From Nostoc sp. PCC 7107 (lineage in GTDB: Bacteria; Cyanobacteriota; Cyanobacteriia; Cyanobacteriales; Nostocaceae), in contig NC_019676.1 in NCBI RefSeq assembly GCF_000316625.1, forward strand, positions 5,846,501-5,910,500: 64,000 bases of DNA, in the 5' to 3' direction. Position 1 is the stretch's first letter; each line of letters starts with the position of its first letter. The notes under the pieces are model-generated. The model was not told the origin of the DNA. It did no database searches and saw only the letters and a list, made by a program, of their open reading frames with translations. Both the position numbers and the translations under genes were made by a program. Positions 46,997-57,200 of the stretch are shown one piece after another.

Positions 46997-47299
46997 TTAA
47001 TAAAATTGCAGCTTTTCAACCAAAACTTTCTGCCCACTTTTAAAATTAGAACAGTCTAACTTTGTCGTCAGTCGGAAGTTTAACAAATCATAGCGAGGTT
47101 TACCATCTGGACGATTAGCTCTTGGTGGGATATCGAGTGCTTCGATTAAACAACCGCCAATTGTCGAATCTGGAGTTACTCTAAAATTCACTCCCGGTAA
47201 CTCAAAGTGCTTGACTACGATATTCCGCAAATTACGAGAATGCTGAATAACAAACTCCACTTCAACTTCGATATCAGCTAGAAATTCCATATTTCCCAC
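46997..47299 (-). CDS. Hypothetical protein
   Basis: 100 residues, start at 47299 or at Met4 (47290). The sequence reads FVIQHSRNLRNIVVKHFELP, ... STIGGCLIEALDIPPRANRPDGKP, ... KLDCSNFKSGQKVLVEKLQF. No family recognised. It is bracketed by two direct copies of the same short repeat (46929-46990 and 47320-47400), so it may have moved or been rearranged with them. Confidence 0.55.
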   Translation of the reverse strand: MGNMEFLADIEVEVEFVIQHSRNLRNIVVKHFELPGVNFRVTPDSTIGGCLIEALDIPPRANRPDGKPRYDLLNFRLTTKLDCSNFKSGQKVLVEKLQFY

Positions 47300-47319
47300 A
47301 CTTAGTAAAATAAATAAAT

Positions 47320-47400
47320 GTAGGTTGGATGAAACTCAGTGTAACTTAACAATGCCAAGCTTATCAAAGTGGAGTTGTGCGATCGCTTCACCCAACCTAC
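47320..47400. mobile_element. MITE-like element, 81 bp
   Basis: Terminal inverted repeats GTAGGTTGGATGAA (47320-47333) and TTCACCCAACCTAC (47387-47400) match at 13 of 14 positions. The interior holds a HIP1 site and GTGTAACTTAACAATGCCAA. It has no coding capacity, and related partial copies stand at 46213-46245 and 46929-46990. Confidence 0.75.
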
Positions 47401-47445
47401 TAGCTATTCTCTCTCCTCTCCGCGCCTCTGCGTCTCTGTGTGAGA

Positions 47446-47488
47446 CAAAAAAGAGCCAGTGCTGTCCAGAATAATTTCAGCACTGGCT
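47446..47488 (-). terminator. Intrinsic terminator after flv1
   Basis: AGCCAGTGCTG (47454-47464) pairs with CAGCACTGGCT (47478-47488), an 11-bp perfect stem. On the minus strand it ends in a T-run. It lies 43 bases after the flv1 stop. Confidence 0.88.
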
Positions 47489-47530
47489 TTGGTTGTAATA
47501 TCCGCAGGGCGGTAGGGAAAGGGAAATTTG

Positions 47531-49243
47531 TTAGTAATAAGTACCTGTTTTGCGATGATTAATTGCTGTCACTGCATCAGGCTTGATTAATTTACCGTTG
47601 TCAACAGTGGCATAAACTACCCAGTGGTCGCCACATTCCATACGTTGCTCAACAGAGCATTCGACGTAGGCGAGAGCATCGGTCAGAACTGGAGAGCCAT
47701 TATCAGCAGGAGTAGTGCCGAAAATGGCAAATCTGTCTTCACCGGGGGCAAAATTCTTGCGGAAATGCTTCATGTATTCTTGTTGATTGCCTTCTGCCAA
47801 AATATTTAAGGCAAACTTACCGCCAGGATACATGAGAGATTCTATGGCGCGTTCTTTGGCGATCGCTACAGTTAAACCAGGAGGGTTAAAGGTGGCTTGT
47901 GATACCCAAGCGCCCAACATCCCGGTAGAAACATCACCTTGCTTGGCGGTGATTACACAAACTGAACCGACGATGCGACCTACAGCTTGTTCTACAGGGG
48001 TTGCAGCTTGTTGTGGTACGCGAACTTTTCTGGCTTTTTTGAGGTTTTGGGCGAAGTCTGTACCGAGTTCTTCGCAAAACTTGAGGGTAACATCGTCGGG
48101 TTTGAATTTAACTTTCAAAGTTTCAAAACCAAGACGATAGCCAGCATCACGCAATTTACCTTCAATCATTTCCACGGCTTCACCACTCCAGCCGTAGGAA
48201 CCGAAGACACCGGCAACTTTGTTATTATCACCAACTTTCAGCACAATCCCCAAAGCACTGTGAATCGGTGTTGGTGCATGACCGCCGATGGTAGGCGAAC
48301 CGATAAGGAAACCGTCGGATGTTTCTACGGCGGCTTGAATTTCTTCCGAACTGGCAAATTCGCAGTTGATGGATTGAACTTCCACGCCGCCCTTAGTTAA
48401 TCCCAGAGCGATCGCCCGTGCTAATGTAGCGGTATTGCCGTAAGCTGAGGCGTATAGTAAAGCAACAGAAATTTCTCTATCTCTTTGAGAACGACTCCAG
48501 TCTGCGTAAGCTTGGGTCAGTTCAATTAAGCTAGTGCGGACTATCGGCCCGTGACCAACCGCATACATTCTCACTTGGAAATCGGAAATTTTTTCTAAGG
48601 CTGCTTCGACGTGCTGCGCCTGGGGAGCCATCAAACAGTTGTAATAGTAGCGTTGGTCTTCTTTGATTTGTTCCCAGTTGTCATCAAAGACTTCATCACC
48701 GCAGATATGTGCGCCGAAAAGTTTATCAGTGAACAAAATTTGCGTTTGCTGGTCGTAGGTGCAAAGACTTTCCGGCCATCGGGGGTTGGGAGTAGGAAAG
48801 AATTTCAATACATGACCTTTCCCTAAATCTAGGTTTTCTTTCCCCCGCATCACCAAAATATTTAAATTGTCATCTGGAAAAGCCGCCTTTAAATTAGCCG
48901 AACCAGGTAGCGAACAAACAAAGGTAATTTGAGGAGCCGCTTCCAGCAATGCTTTGAGGGTTCCCACTCGGTTGGGGCTAAAATGTCCCAGAATAACGTA
49001 ATCTAATTTTTTCAAATGGATGGTCTGCTGTAACGCTTCCAAAAAAATTGTGGTAAAGGTATCAGCAGGTGGGTCAATAATTGCAGTTTTATCACCTTCC
49101 AGGACATAGCAATTAGAGGTTGTCCCTCTTTCTAATGCGTATTCAATTTCAAACCGCAAACGTGACTGACTACGCGCTCTGAGAACTCTGGTATTTGTCG
49201 CAATGGGAAAAACTTGTACGTCACGGGGTTTGGAATTGCTCAT
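47531..49243 (-). CDS. flv1: Flavodiiron protein Flv1 type (A-type FDP)
   Basis: 570 residues from the ATG at 49243 (MSNSKPRDVQVF); the frame runs open 43 codons further upstream, through an unconserved part. Domains: diiron beta-lactamase-like (1-270), flavodoxin (about 280-430) and NAD(P)H:flavin oxidoreductase-like (about 440-570). Several diiron ligands of the canonical FDP are replaced (GHFSPNRVGTL for SHTEPDHSG; NPRWPE for NLHWPD), as in Flv1. With Flv3 it reduces O2 to water using photosystem I electrons. It follows flv3 in the same direction. Confidence 0.88.
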   Translation of the reverse strand: MSNSKPRDVQVFPIATNTRVLRARSQSRLRFEIEYALERGTTSNCYVLEGDKTAIIDPPADTFTTIFLEALQQTIHLKKLDYVILGHFSPNRVGTLKALLEAAPQITFVCSLPGSANLKAAFPDDNLNILVMRGKENLDLGKGHVLKFFPTPNPRWPESLCTYDQQTQILFTDKLFGAHICGDEVFDDNWEQIKEDQRYYYNCLMAPQAQHVEAALEKISDFQVRMYAVGHGPIVRTSLIELTQAYADWSRSQRDREISVALLYASAYGNTATLARAIALGLTKGGVEVQSINCEFASSEEIQAAVETSDGFLIGSPTIGGHAPTPIHSALGIVLKVGDNNKVAGVFGSYGWSGEAVEMIEGKLRDAGYRLGFETLKVKFKPDDVTLKFCEELGTDFAQNLKKARKVRVPQQAATPVEQAVGRIVGSVCVITAKQGDVSTGMLGAWVSQATFNPPGLTVAIAKERAIESLMYPGGKFALNILAEGNQQEYMKHFRKNFAPGEDRFAIFGTTPADNGSPVLTDALAYVECSVEQRMECGDHWVVYATVDNGKLIKPDAVTAINHRKTGTYY

Positions 49244-49420
49244 AGGTGTTGGGTGATGTGGAGATAAAAAGGGGAAAAACCGAGCTTTAACGGATTGAAT
49301 AAAGCGAGTGAATGAATTGGAAGATTGCATAGATTTGTTAAATATTGGCAGGATGGGGATGCAGGGGTGCAAGGGGGCATGGGTGCAGGGGTGAAAGAAA
49401 TCACTTCACTTCTACCTTCT

Positions 49421-49460
49421 GGAGACACTTGCGTGGGCTGGTTCCCCGACTTGAGCAAAG
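49421..49460. repeat. Diverged dispersed repeat (GTTGGGCGGGTTCCCCGACTTG family)
   Basis: GGAGACACTTGCGTGGGCTG then GTTCCCCGACTTGAGC. Related to 52385-52430 (inverted) and 59691-59720. Confidence 0.55.
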
Positions 49461-49465
49461 TGTCG

Positions 49466-49491
49466 TCCTCCTGCCTCCTACCTCCTGCCTT
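49466..49491. repeat. Heptanucleotide tandem repeat (TCCTGCC type)
   Basis: CCTCCTGCCTCCTACCTCCTGCC in 7-base phase, the reverse-complement family of 42316-42364. It lies in the spacer between flv3 and flv1. Confidence 0.7.
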
Positions 49492-49493
49492 CT

Positions 49494-51212
49494 TTAGTAG
49501 TAGTTACCTACTTTGCGATGGCGAACTGCGGTTAAGCCATCGGGTTTGGAAACACGACCGTCTTGGACGGTACAATATAAAATCCAATGGTCGCTGCATT
49601 CCAAGCTGCTTTGCACTTCACATTCCATGTATGCCAGCGCATCTGTCAAAATGGGTGAACCATTTTTAGCGGTTTGGGTTTTCACACCTGCAAATCTATC
49701 AGCACCGGGATGTAAACGCTTGAGGAATTGCTTTTTCAGTTCTTGATAGTTACCTTCTTCTAAGACGTTTAGCACAAAGCGATCGCCTATTTGCATCAAA
49801 GCATCAATGGCGCGGTCTTTGGCAACGGCAATTGTAAATCCTAACGGTTGCAAGCTGGCTTGACTCACCCAAGAAGCCAACATTGCACTGCTGACATCAC
49901 CTTTTTTGGTGGTGACAATATACAAGCCGTTGCTAATCCGTCCTAGGGCTTTTTCCATGTTCACATCAAGGGCTTTGATTTGCTTGATGTTACGTTCACG
50001 GGTGACGGCTTGTCCTAAATCTGTGCCGGCTTCAGCACACAATTGATATGTAGATGCAGTGGGAGCTTCTTTAATCCGAATGGCAGGGAAGGCTTCTTTC
50101 ACACCGGAGTCGAGAAATTTCCGGCGTAGGGTATCGACTGGTTCATCATCGCCACCAAAGCATTCAAACAAGCCAAAGAATTGTTTGTCTTTAGCAACGG
50201 AAATTAAAGAACTAATGCCAGCTTGCGCTGCAACAGAGGTAGAAGGAGGCATCCCAATGATAATACCTGCGGCTCTACCTGCGAGTTCTTGAATTTCTTG
50301 GGCTTCGGCGGTGCTGATGTCTAGCATTTCTACACCAAGGCCAGTTTTTTGAATCCCTTCAGAAATGGCTTGACCAAGGCGATCGCTATAACCATAATCA
50401 GAAGCGTAGAATAAGCCAACGGTGGTTAAGGCTGTGGCTTGTCTTTGGCTCCAGTTGTGGTAACACTCGGTGAGGATATCTAGATGATGATAAAGTAAAG
50501 GCCCGTGACCATTTGCGATGATTTTAATCTTGCCGAGTTCGCCCATCCGCTTCATCGCATTCAATAGCGATCGCGCGTTTGGCCCCATGAGACAGTCATA
50601 ATAAAACCTAAAGTCAGCTTCGATCGCTTCTAAATCTTCATCAAAGGTGCGATCGTCACAAAAGTGCATCCCAAAAGCATCGCAAGTATAGATGGTTTGG
50701 GTTTTGCGATCAAAACTAAAGATGGTGTCAGGCCAGTGTAAATTAGGCGCACTCACGAATTCTATTTCGTGACCTTTGCCAATATCAATGCGATCGCCAC
50801 TTTTGACAATCCGCTTGGAAAAGGGTTCATGTACCAAACCTTCCAAAAATTGTAGGGCAATTTTAGAAGCTAAAACCGTGGCTCGCGGTGCTAATTGCAA
50901 TACATCTTCCACCAAGCCGCTGTGGTCTGGCTCTGTGTGGCTGACAATAATGTAATCAATAGTCTTGGGGTTGACGATACTTTTGAGGGTGTCTAAATAC
51001 AGTTGGCGAAACTTCTGGTGAGAAGTATCAATTAAAACTGTTTGTTCGCCCCGAATTAAATAGGAATTGTAAGTTGTACCGTTTTGCAATCCGAATTCGA
51101 TATCGAAGCGATCGCGATCCCAGTCAAGACAGCGAATCGCCGTGGTGTTTGGGGCAATTTCTACAGTTTGGACAGTAAGCCGATGCTGAACATTTTCTGC
51201 GATCGCTACCAT
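49494..51212 (-). CDS. flv3: Flavodiiron protein Flv3 type (A-type FDP)
   Basis: 572 residues with the same three domains as Flv1. The diiron site is complete in sequence: SHTEPDHSG (His, Glu, Asp, His), NLHWPD, CDAFGMHF and NGHGPLLYHH. Flavodoxin part TVGLFYASDYGYSDRLG, then the flavin reductase-like part SSAMLASWVSQASLQPLGFTIAV. It works with Flv1 in light-driven O2 photoreduction. The adjacent order flv3-flv1 matches the heterocyst-specific flv3B-flv1B pair known from Anabaena; that assignment is inferred from adjacency. Confidence 0.9.
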   Translation of the reverse strand: MVAIAENVQHRLTVQTVEIAPNTTAIRCLDWDRDRFDIEFGLQNGTTYNSYLIRGEQTVLIDTSHQKFRQLYLDTLKSIVNPKTIDYIIVSHTEPDHSGLVEDVLQLAPRATVLASKIALQFLEGLVHEPFSKRIVKSGDRIDIGKGHEIEFVSAPNLHWPDTIFSFDRKTQTIYTCDAFGMHFCDDRTFDEDLEAIEADFRFYYDCLMGPNARSLLNAMKRMGELGKIKIIANGHGPLLYHHLDILTECYHNWSQRQATALTTVGLFYASDYGYSDRLGQAISEGIQKTGLGVEMLDISTAEAQEIQELAGRAAGIIIGMPPSTSVAAQAGISSLISVAKDKQFFGLFECFGGDDEPVDTLRRKFLDSGVKEAFPAIRIKEAPTASTYQLCAEAGTDLGQAVTRERNIKQIKALDVNMEKALGRISNGLYIVTTKKGDVSSAMLASWVSQASLQPLGFTIAVAKDRAIDALMQIGDRFVLNVLEEGNYQELKKQFLKRLHPGADRFAGVKTQTAKNGSPILTDALAYMECEVQSSLECSDHWILYCTVQDGRVSKPDGLTAVRHRKVGNYY

Positions 51213-51620
51213 TATTCGTCTCCGAGCGCAAATATTTATTAATCTTTCTCTGCCCCCATTGTGCGACTAAATCATTTTTAAAGTTGTAATGAAGACTAGT
51301 TTTCTCAAATTGCCAGTTGTATCAATTATTGCTGTTTTTCAGCATTATTTTTAACTCAGAAATTTTCCTTGTAAATCAGTCACAGTCAGGGTATCACGTT
51401 TTAAATGTTAATATTTATTGGCATAATTTAAAATCCCTAACATATCATACATAACTTATTTTTTTAACCATATTTCCGTAACAAAAAGCATAGATTTCAA
51501 CACCGATGTGTTTGAAATCAGAATATGTTGTACTGATAATTTCGGATTTACTTTTAAAACATCTACTTACTCTCGGTTGTTAATATTTAATTTCTAGCTA
51601 ACTTTGAGACAGAGAAAATA
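51213..51620. other. Promoter-bearing A/T-rich gap
   Basis: 408 bases between divergent flv3 and the Zn-ribbon-like protein gene. No ORF, hairpin or known site recognised. Confidence 0.4.
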
Positions 51621-52229
51621 ATGGCTTTGTTAATGCGGGAATCTAATCCAGCTCCCCTTCATCAGTTGACAAAGATCAGTGGGAAACCCTTTGCGCCTTT
51701 AAATACTGAATGGGTGAGTTGTCGTGTATGTGGTGCGTGGATGCAGTTTCTTGGTCAGATTGACTTAGAAGCAACGATCATAAAAGGGATTTGCGATCGC
51801 AAACAGCTACTCCTTCTATTTATGTGTAGTAATAACCCTGGAATGTGTGATGAATGGGATGCTGATTTGGGAGGTAATGCAGCAATACTAGTTTCTAAAA
51901 CTAACCTGATAAGTCTTGAACCACCTTGTGATCAAGAAGAGTTTCTTTCAGAAGAAATTTTGTTAACACTGGATGAGTGTGACGATTCGGCAGACACTTA
52001 TTGTGATATTTTGAACCAATTTCAATATCAAATATGCGGCAAAATTGGTGGTGAACCTCTGTGGATTCAAGATGATGAAACTCCGATTTGTAGTTGTGGA
52101 GCTAGGATGAAGTTTGTAGTTCAGTTGGAACCCAGTACCGCATTCGAGTTTGGTGATATGGGTTCTGGATACGCCTTTGTGTGTTCAGTATGCCAACAAC
52201 AGGCGAAGTTTCTTTGGCAATGCTACTAA
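51621..52229 (+). CDS. DUF1963-like protein with cysteine pairs
   Basis: 202 residues. Cysteine pairs CRVCG (about residue 35), CSNNPGMC, CSCG (about 161) and CSVC (about 191) suggest one or two zinc-ribbon-like sites. The segment QICGKIGGEPLWIQDDETP resembles the YwqG/DUF1963 fold. Start AATAATGGC with GAGACAGAGAAAATA upstream as a weak ribosome-binding site. Function unknown. It is followed by a 12-bp perfect hairpin. Confidence 0.75.
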   Translation: MALLMRESNPAPLHQLTKISGKPFAPLNTEWVSCRVCGAWMQFLGQIDLEATIIKGICDRKQLLLLFMCSNNPGMCDEWDADLGGNAAILVSKTNLISLEPPCDQEEFLSEEILLTLDECDDSADTYCDILNQFQYQICGKIGGEPLWIQDDETPICSCGARMKFVVQLEPSTAFEFGDMGSGYAFVCSVCQQQAKFLWQCY

Positions 52230-52310
52230 ATAGCTATTTTTCCGAATACAGCCAAGTATTTATATGTATATATGAATAGCGCTGGGTGCAAGATGTAAAG
52301 TGAAAGACTG

Positions 52311-52344
52311 AATGACAGGATGTTTGAAATATCATCCTGTCATT
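52311..52344 (+). terminator. Hairpin after the DUF1963-like gene
   Basis: AATGACAGGATG (52311-52322) is the exact complement of 52333-52344; ten-base loop. No T-run, so terminator activity is uncertain. Confidence 0.5.
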
Positions 52345-52345
52345 A

Positions 52346-52491
52346 GATCCCCCTAAATCCACGCCACTTGCTTCTCCTAATCGGAGACGCTACGCGAACA
52401 AGTCGGGGAACCCGCCCAACGCAGTGGCTCCCCTTAAAAAGGGGGACTTGAAGAAAACTTCCCCCCTTTTTAAGGGGGGTCAGGGGGGATC
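52346..52491. repeat. Composite repeat with GATCCCCC ends
   Basis: Begins GATCCCCCTAAATCC and ends TCAGGGGGGATC. Inside: an inverted copy of the GGGCGGGTTCCCCGACTTG repeat (52385-52430), and a CTTAAAAAGGGGG / CCCCCCTTTTTAAG hairpin (52432-52478). The ends are of the same type as the element at 58810-58900. Confidence 0.65.
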
Positions 52492-52514
52492 GAAATCCTG
52501 TTAGAGAATAAAGT

Positions 52515-53714
52515 TTATCTATCTTGTTGCGCCCAAATACGTGTGGGAAGACCCCAAACGTAGATAAAGCCTTCGGCGGCTTTGTGGTCAAATTGGTCTT
52601 CTGCGCCGTAGGTGGCTAAGTCGGGGGTGTATAGGGTGTTGTCACTCCAACGACCAACTATAGTGGCGTTACCTTTGAAAAGTTTCAGCCGCACAGTTCC
52701 CGAAACGCGTTCTTGTGTTTGGTGAATGAAAGCATCCAAAGCGGCTTTTAGGGGACTGTACCACAAACCGTTATAGACCAATTTGGTATAAGTGTCTTCG
52801 ATACCGCGCTTGTAGTGGGTGACATCTGCGGTTAAGGTGAGGCTTTCTAAATCACGGTGGGCTTGAATTAGCACCAACATCGCTGGTGATTCGTAGATTT
52901 CCCGTGATTTGATACCCACCAAGCGGTTTTCAATCATGTCAATGCGACCAATGCCATGATTGCCAGCTAACTCGTTGAGTGTTTCAATTAATTCAACAGG
53001 GTTTTTGGCTGTACCGTTGACGGTTGTGGGTATACCTTTAGTAAAGCCAATCTCGATATATTCTGGCTCATTGGGAGTATCAGCGATCGCCTTTGTCATC
53101 TGATAAATTTCTTCTGGGGGTTCTGCGGCTGGATCTTCCAACACACCCGCTTCAATACTGCGACCGAGCAAGTTTTTATCAATACTGTAAGGCGAAGACT
53201 TTTTCACAGGTGCAGGAATACCGCACTTTTCACCGTATGCAATGGTTTCCTCACGGCTCATCCCCCATTCCCGCGCGGGTGCTAAAATTTTGAGGCTGGG
53301 ATTTAAGGCAGCACAGGAAACGTCAAAGCGTACCTGATCATTACCCTTACCAGTACAACCATGTGCGATCGCATCAGCACCATATTTTTCGGCTGCTTCT
53401 ACTAATATTTTGGCAATCAAGGGACGAGCCAGCGCCGTTCCCAGAGGATAACGATTTTCGTAAAGGGCGTTAGCTTGAATCGCCGGGAAAGCGTAATCTT
53501 TAACAAAGCTGTCTTTGACATCAATTACCAGAGACTCACTAGCACCCGACTTGAGAGCTTTTTCTTTAATTGGCTCTAATTCATCTCCCTGGCCTAAATC
53601 TGCTGCGAGGGTAATCACCTCTTCCACACCCCACTCTTGCTTGAGGTAAGGAATGCACACAGAAGTATCTACACCACCTGAATATGCTAAGACAACCTTT
53701 TTGGCGCGACCCAT
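52515..53714 (-). CDS. argG: Argininosuccinate synthase
   Basis: 399 residues, normal length. It condenses citrulline and aspartate with ATP in arginine synthesis. Seen: [15 protein letters not shown] (N-type ATP pyrophosphatase P-loop), [52 protein letters not shown] and the C-terminal [21 protein letters not shown]. The coding sequence ends 24 bases after the GATCCCCC-type composite repeat. Confidence 0.96.
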   Translation of the reverse strand: MGRAKKVVLAYSGGVDTSVCIPYLKQEWGVEEVITLAADLGQGDELEPIKEKALKSGASESLVIDVKDSFVKDYAFPAIQANALYENRYPLGTALARPLIAKILVEAAEKYGADAIAHGCTGKGNDQVRFDVSCAALNPSLKILAPAREWGMSREETIAYGEKCGIPAPVKKSSPYSIDKNLLGRSIEAGVLEDPAAEPPEEIYQMTKAIADTPNEPEYIEIGFTKGIPTTVNGTAKNPVELIETLNELAGNHGIGRIDMIENRLVGIKSREIYESPAMLVLIQAHRDLESLTLTADVTHYKRGIEDTYTKLVYNGLWYSPLKAALDAFIHQTQERVSGTVRLKLFKGNATIVGRWSDNTLYTPDLATYGAEDQFDHKAAEGFIYVWGLPTRIWAQQDR

Positions 53715-53837
53715 TGGTTTCTCCAGTTAGGACAACAAAGAATGACACAATATTATATCGGACTACTACAGGTAGATTGTCTAAGGTTGTGCGATCGCCC
53801 TAATGGTTATATCAATTCTCGATGACATAAAGTATAT

Positions 53838-53871
53838 CCATAAGCCAGCGATTAAACTCACCAGCTTATGG
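53838..53871. other. Small hairpin between argG and the next gene
   Basis: CCATAAGC (53838-53845) pairs with GCTTATGG (53864-53871); 18-base loop. It lies 21 bases after the small membrane gene's stop (minus strand). Confidence 0.4.
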
Positions 53872-53891
53872 CGCTGGTAATTAACAAGCGA

Positions 53892-54113
53892 CTACTTTCT
53901 TTTTTTGGTTTGGACTAAAGTTTTGACTAACTCAACTATTGCCATAATTACAGTAGCCGTTCCGCCCATTAATAAAGAACTTAAAATTGCTGCTGCAAGA
54001 ATAATTTCTGTTGGACTGTACCCATCGCGCATCCAAGCAGAAGGTTTTTCAATTGCTGGGGAAGTTGCAGGAATTAACTGTGAAGTTTGGGTGTTAGTAG
54101 AAGTGTTATTCAT
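53892..54113 (-). CDS. Small membrane protein, unknown
   Basis: 73 residues: a Thr/Ser/Pro-rich start, one long hydrophobic span (about residues 35-62, EIILAAAILSSLLMGGTATVIMAIV) and a basic tail TKKRK. No family recognised. The opposite strand also carries an overlapping ORF of similar length, but this reading has the more natural protein character. Confidence 0.5.
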   Translation of the reverse strand: MNNTSTNTQTSQLIPATSPAIEKPSAWMRDGYSPTEIILAAAILSSLLMGGTATVIMAIVELVKTLVQTKKRK

Positions 54114-54246
54114 AATGAACTTTGTGAAAAACTCGACTGTGTAAATCGTATTCTTGCCCTCAAAGCCCGTAAATTCCCAAGAAATAGAGATAAAGTAGAA
54201 TCAAGTAGAAGATAAGTAGAATCAACTAGATTTTTTCAGGCTGTCT

Positions 54247-57200
54247 ATGCAATGGGATGAGTTTTTACGACAACAAGCGGCTACTCATGAGTTATCCCCA
54301 GAGCAAACGGCAGCTTTTTTAGTTAGGTTTCAGGCGGAAAACTCAGGTAAAAGTGAACAAGAAATTGCCAACTTATTAGAAATTGAGCTTTCTGCTTTTA
54401 AAAAGCGGATGAGTCCGGTGTATAGTAAGTTTGCGGAGAGTTGTCCTGAGTTAGCTAAACGTCAACGCAGAAAGTTTGAAACATTAAAGGCTTACCTAAC
54501 AGCAAAATATAACGGTGTTACCGACACCCAGCCGAAAAAAGAAATTCAGCACAATATCCCCCCGGCTGTACCTTGGGAAAGATTTGTTGGGAGAGAAGCG
54601 GAATTACAACGACTGCACGAGATGATACAACAATCGCAGCAAGTTGCTATTGTTGCGGTGGCGGGGATGGGTGGTGTTGGGAAAACTGAACTTGCAACCC
54701 AGTATGCTCAACAAAACTTGCAAAAATATCCTGGTGGGGTGTGTTGGTTATCAGCGCAGGGTATTGATGTCGGGATTCAAATTCTCAGATTTGCAGAAGC
54801 GAAATTTCAATTTATCGCACCCGATGACCGAGAGTTAGTAGATCGGGTAAAACTTTGCTGGGATAGATGGGATGCTGGGGATGTTTTGCTGGTATTTGAT
54901 GATATCACCGACTACAAAACTCAGGTTAAGCCTTATATTCCTGCGAACTCATCTAAGTTTAAAACGTTGCTCACAACTCGCCTGGGGTTTGATAGAACTT
55001 TGCCACAATTAAGCTTGGGTGTTCTCAAACCATTGGCGGCGATGCAATTATTAAAGTCGCTGGTGGGGAGAGACAGATTAAAAAATGAGCCTTTGGTGGC
55101 GAGAAAAATCTGTAAATTCTTGGGATATTTGCCTTTAGCTTTAGAGTTGGTGGGACGATATCTGGATACAATGCCAGATTTATCACTGCAAACACTGTTG
55201 AAACGGTTAGAGAGAAAGCGGTTGGAACATGAAGCAATGGCTGAGGCTAACCCGTTGATGCGTTATGAATATGGTGTGGCTGAAGCTTTTAATTTGAGTT
55301 GGGACAAGTTAGATGAAAATGCAAGAAATCTGGGTTGTTCGCTAAGTTTATATGCTTTAGCTGATATTCCTTTTGATGTGGAAGGAATGGAAGATGATGA
55401 ACAGCGAGAAATTCGAGAGAAAGCCATTCGTGATTTGTTAGAACTGCATTTATTACAACGCAAAAGCAAAGGAATTTATCGTTTACACACCTTAATTCGG
55501 CAATATTTCCAAATGAAGTTGGATAAGTCAAGCAAAGCGGATGAGGTGAAGACAGATTTTGCCGCGCAGATGGTAACAGTAGCAAAGCTAATTCCTTTCC
55601 AGCCAACTCTTGATTTAATTCAACAACTCACTCCCCTAATTCCTCATGTAGCAGAAGCAACAAATCATCTAACACCATTCATTAAGGATGAAGATTTAAT
55701 CACCCCTTTTACCGGATTAGGCCATTTTTATCAAGGGCAAGGACTATATCAAGAAGCAGAACCTTGGTTGAGCCAGTGTTTAGAATTAATTAAAAGTCGC
55801 CTTGGTGCAGAACATCCCGCCGTTGCCATGAGCCAGAATAATTTGGCAGAACTCTACTGTGTGACAGCACGGTACAGTGAAGCTGAACCATTATTTCTGC
55901 AAGCTTTAGAACTCATTCAACACCTATTAGGAGGAGCAGAACATCTTGTTGTTACCTCTATCCAGAATAATCTGGCTAGATTCTACCGCGTCACAGGACG
56001 TTACAGTGAGGCTGAAGTTCTTTATAAGCAAGCTTTAGAAATCCAGCAACGCTTATCAGGAGCAGAAGATATTTCTGTCACACCTATCCAGAATAATCTG
56101 GCATTAATCTACCGTTTGACAGGAAGGTACAGTGAAGCCGAAGTTCTGTATCAGCAAGCTTTAGAGATCAAGCAACGCCTGTTAGGAACAGAACATCTCG
56201 ATGCTGCCATTTGCCTGAATAATCTGGCTAAACTCTACAGCGTGACAGGAAGGTACAGTGAAGCCGAAGTTCTATACCAGCAAGCTTTAGAGATCAAGCA
56301 ACGCCTGTTAGGAGCAGAACATCCCAATGTCATCCTAATCCAGAGTAATCTGGGAGAACTTTACCGTGTAACAAAACGCTACAGTGAAGCCGAATCTTTG
56401 TTTCTGCAAGTTTTAGAACTTAGAAAACGTTTGTTAGGAACAGAACATCCCGATGTCGCCATTAGCCTGAATAATCTGGCGGAACTTTACTATGCGACAG
56501 AAAGGTATAGTGAGGCTGAACCATTGTATCGGCAAGCTTTAGAACTCAACCAACGTTTGTTAAGAGCAGAACATCCCGATATCGCCATTAGTATGATTAA
56601 TCTGGCAAAACTCTACCGTGCAACAGAAAGGTACAGTGAAGCCGAACCTTTTTATCTCCAAGTTTTAGAACTCTGGCAAAGGTCGTTAGGCGCAGAACAT
56701 CCCGATGTCGCCATTATCATGAATCATCTTGCAGAAGTCTACTATGCAACAGGACGCTACAGTGAAGCTGAACCTTGGTATCGTCAAGTTTTAGAACTCA
56801 GGCAACGCCTGCTAGGAACAGAACACCTTGATGTCGTCACTAGCCTGAATAATTTAGCAGAAATCTATTCTTTGACAGGACGCTACAATGAAGCTGAACC
56901 TTTGTTTTTACAAGCTTTAGAATTAAACCAACGCCTGCTAGGAACAGAACACCTTGATGTCGTCACTAGCCTGAATTATCTGTCAGGACTCTACTATTTG
57001 ACAGAACGCTACAGCGAAGCCGAACCTCTTTATCGGCAAGCTTTAGAAATCAGGCAACGCCTGTTAGGAACAGAACATCTCGATGTTGCCACTAGCCTGA
57101 ATAATCTAGCAGAAATCTATTCTTTGACAGGACGCTACAATGAAGCCGAACCCCTCTATCGCCAAGCTTTAGAAATCAGGCAACGCCTGTTAGGAACAGA

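Noticed and set aside
52343-52591. Minus-strand ORF of 82 codons
   Set aside because: It reads through the composite repeat and into the argG end in another frame, so it is a repeat shadow.
53905-54144. Plus-strand ORF of 79 codons opposite the small membrane protein
   Set aside because: It overlaps the minus-strand ORF; its product has hydrophobic stretches merely from complement, and the minus-strand reading has a better N- and C-terminus. Either could be wrong.
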